A DNA stretch of 6,804 nt from Thermoplasmata archaeon (GTDB taxonomy: Archaea; Thermoplasmatota; Thermoplasmata; GCA-020350865). The stretch is taken from assembly GCA_020351895.1 (NCBI GenBank), contig CP070672.1, forward strand, positions 15,660 to 22,463, in the 5' to 3' direction. The notes below the pieces were generated by a model that was not told the origin of the DNA, did no database searches, and saw nothing but the letters and a program-made list of their open reading frames with translations. Both the position numbers and the translations under genes were made by a program. Positions 5,060 to 6,804 of this stretch are shown one piece after another (position 1 is the stretch's first letter; each line of letters begins with the position of its first letter).

Positions 5060-6804
5060 AAACACAGTCTGTTTTCGCATGAACCCAGTATCCCTTTCCG
5101 ATTTCTAGACAATCGTTCTCTCTAATCTCTTCCCAATTTTGTGTTTCTGAATTGTAGGTTTGTATCAAATCCACATCTGTACCGAACATCAGGTTGTTCA
5201 AGGCATTGTTTCTTAGCCTATTGGTTGTGGAGGGGTAACCCACGAGGTTCCATCCCGAATAAAGGTTTATAAATTGGGGAGTGGTGGATTTATCACCCTC
5301 TAAGTATAGTGTGGTCCCTTCTTCCTTTACTATATGAATCCAGATACCCATTTCATGATTTATCTCTGACAGGTCGTTTAAGTGGGAGGGTTTGGATACA
5401 TGGTAATGCTTCCATGGATCACGGCTATCTGACGCGTCATATAATTGGAGGACATCGTATTCCCATTCGATGGATTGTAATACTGTTTGAATACCCGTAT
5501 TATTTTGGATAGTTGGGAGGGAGATGAGATTCCAACCCTGATTCAATTGAAAATTAGGTAAGGACGGAGAAGCAGAAGGAGGAAAATTAATAGTGATAAC
5601 GCAAATGTCGGTATCGGATTTTCCTTCGCTATTAGTAACGGTTAAGGTGACGTTATAAATCCCTGTTGAATCGTAAACATGTATAGGGCAAATCCCGAAT
5701 CCGTGGGGTGACCCATCTCCGAAATCCCATTCATAGGATGTAATACCACCTATCCTATTTGCGTACTTCAGGGCGGCATCGCCAATATAACTTATTCTCG
5801 GATTGTCATCTTCATCAACTGCAAGCGAAGAATAACTGCCTGCGTGTCCCTCGGAATCAACGGTTTCTATGTTCCAATAGGCCCCAGTCCAAACAGCATA
5901 TCTAAGATCCCGTTGTTGACTTTGGAAATAAGATATATGTGGATAATCATAAGAATCAAGAGCCAAAGAGGTTACATGTCCAACTAAATTGGTATAACCT
6001 AATGAGGTAACTGTTTCAATGTGCCAAGCACTTCCATTATAAAATGCATATTTTAGTAGATGATTTCCTAAATCTAAATAACTTATATGCGGATTACTGA
6101 GTCTATCTAAAGCTAGAGAATTGTATACACCTACATTACTTTCAGAATCCACGATTTTAATGTTCCAACTATCTCCAATCCACTTTGCATACTTAAGATC
6201 ACCATTGGTCCAATCATAATAACTTATATGAGGCATATCAGATGTGTCTAGAGATATAGAAGAATAGTGGCCGACATAATCTGTGGAATCAACTGTTTGA
6301 ATAATCCATCCCGTATGTGAACTCTTCGCATATTTTAAGTCTGCATCTTGAGATTCATAATAACTTATATGTGATTTGCCCGATGAATCGAGAGCCAAAG
6401 ACGTGGGATTACTCCTATCTCCAGAAGAGTCCACGATTTCAATCCTCCAATTACTTCCAGTCCATTTTGCATACTTGAGGGCTTCATCACTTCTGCCCTT
6501 ATTGTAGCTAATATGGGGTTTATCATTTCCATCTAGGGCAATAGAAGAATGCCATCCATTTGATCCCTCTGAATCCAGAGTTTCAATGTCCCACGAATCA
6601 CCCCTTTTTCTAGCATATTTGAGACTTGTATTATGGCAGTCCTGATAGCTAATGTGAGGATCACCATTCGTATCAAGCGCAAGAGAATTTTGCCTACCAA
6701 CACCACCTTCCCCCCAATCCACAATTTCATTTTCCCAATGTACATCTGGATCAAAGCTTCCACTTCCATTAAAATGCACAGTTTCTCCGATATATGCGGT
6801 TTGG
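5043..6804 (-). CDS. Gene A: secreted modular surface protein, 5'-partial (split PKD + seven propeller repeats + GWNL tail)
   Basis: The frame is open to the window edge, so the true start lies outside; the GTG at 6779 is only an internal Val. The 586 visible residues begin with a PKD first half (HFNGSGSFDPD at 10-20). Seven repeats follow, with blade-start Trp at 23, 71, 119, 166, 213, 260 and 310, each on the pattern WxIExVD...SLALD...PHISY...LKYA. The PKD then resumes (SYEWDFGDGSP, IYNVTLTVT, about 354-406). The C-terminus (418-586) is a duplicated GWNLISLP / GWNLVGYP domain ending in GKGYWVHAK and WEVLN. By homology with gene B the missing N-terminus should hold a signal peptide and beta-helix; this is inference. 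Its TGA stop overlaps the TTG start of gene B. There is no C-terminal transmembrane helix. The role is probably extracellular binding or adhesion. Confidence is high that it is coding and low on function. Confidence 0.9.
   Translation of the reverse strand, partial: QTAYIGETVHFNGSGSFDPDVHWENEIVDWGEGGVGRQNSLALDTNGDPHISYQDCHNTSLKYARKRGDSWDIETLDSEGSNGWHSSIALDGNDKPHISYNKGRSDEALKYAKWTGSNWRIEIVDSSGDRSNPTSLALDSSGKSHISYYESQDADLKYAKSSHTGWIIQTVDSTDYVGHYSSISLDTSDMPHISYYDWTNGDLKYAKWIGDSWNIKIVDSESNVGVYNSLALDRLSNPHISYLDLGNHLLKYAFYNGSAWHIETVTSLGYTNLVGHVTSLALDSYDYPHISYFQSQQRDLRYAVWTGAYWNIETVDSEGHAGSYSSLAVDEDDNPRISYIGDAALKYANRIGGITSYEWDFGDGSPHGFGICPIHVYDSTGIYNVTLTVTNSEGKSDTDICVITINFPPSASPSLPNFQLNQGWNLISLPTIQNNTGIQTVLQSIEWEYDVLQLYDASDSRDPWKHYHVSKPSHLNDLSEINHEMGIWIHIVKEEGTTLYLEGDKSTTPQFINLYSGWNLVGYPSTTNRLRNNALNNLMFGTDVDLIQTYNSETQNWEEIRENDCLEIGKGYWVHAKTDCVWEVLN
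5047..5474 (-). repeat. Direct repeat, copy 1 (3' end of gene A)
   Basis: These 428 bp encode the last 143 residues of gene A and align without gaps to 1829-2256, at a constant offset of 3218 bp. By my count 27 of 143 residues differ, about 81% protein identity, and many silent positions are also identical. The segment ends precisely at the stop-start overlap. Confidence 0.85.
5745..6740 (-). repeat. Seven blade-like repeats in gene A
   Basis: Seven protein repeats start at the Trp of WENEIVD, WDIETLD, WRIEIVD, WIIQTVD, WNIKIVD, WHIETVT and WNIETVD, with spacings of 48, 48, 47, 47, 47 and 50 residues. Each has a core LALDxxxxPHISY and an end LKYAxxxG. The count, length and aromatic pattern suit a seven-bladed beta-propeller. 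There is no Asp-box (SxDxGxxW), so this is not a typical sialidase BNR repeat. The fold is inferred. Confidence 0.75.

Noticed and set aside
6533..6769. 78-codon minus-strand frame within gene A
   Set aside because: It overlaps the propeller repeats in another frame and shows no domain; it is a shadow of the repeated codon pattern.
5043..6779. Complete gene A starting at the GTG at 6779
   Set aside because: The GTG codes for Val in the middle of a PKD strand (IGETVHFNGSGS), and the frame stays open to the window edge, so the gene is 5'-partial.

Overview
The window is part of a head-to-tail array of very large secreted, modular surface proteins, all encoded on the minus strand. The likely source is an archaeon, probably euryarchaeal or Thermoplasmatota-like. 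Reasons: low GC, NosD-type beta-helix plus PKD architectures, many N-x-S/T sequons, no recognisable bacterial anchor, and a strong GGAGGT Shine-Dalgarno in front of TTG starts. The lineage is inferred from domain style only, because there is no rRNA or housekeeping gene here.

Layout in transcription order (right to left). Gene A (5043-6804, start beyond the window) shows the beginning of a PKD domain, seven propeller-like repeats, the rest of that PKD domain, and a C-terminal double GWNL domain. Gene B (1825-5046, complete, 1073 aa) has a signal peptide, a NosD-like right-handed beta-helix, an intact PKD domain, a second PKD domain split by seven propeller-like repeats, and the same GWNL tail. 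Gene C (1828 to beyond position 1) has a signal peptide and a long NosD-like beta-helix. It is interrupted near 815-847 by two in-frame stops that look like a pair of compensating frameshifts, after which the same frame stays open to the window edge. A is cut at its 5' side and C at its 3' side.

The genes leave no intergenic space. At both junctions the stop of one gene overlaps the start of the next as TTGA. The Shine-Dalgarno sits inside the codons for the C-terminal Trp-Glu-Val of the upstream protein. This suggests one operon with translational coupling, made by tandem duplication of a whole gene of about 3.2 kb. The last 428 bp of A and B are aligned without gaps and are far more alike, including at silent sites, than the propeller regions.

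The most interesting point is the architecture. In both A and B a set of exactly seven blade-like repeats of about 44-58 residues is inserted in a loop of a PKD fold, so that a seven-bladed propeller would project from an Ig-like stalk. The proteins probably act outside the cell, in adhesion or glycan binding, but no enzymatic function can be assigned. No RNA gene, CRISPR array, transposase or clear promoter was seen.
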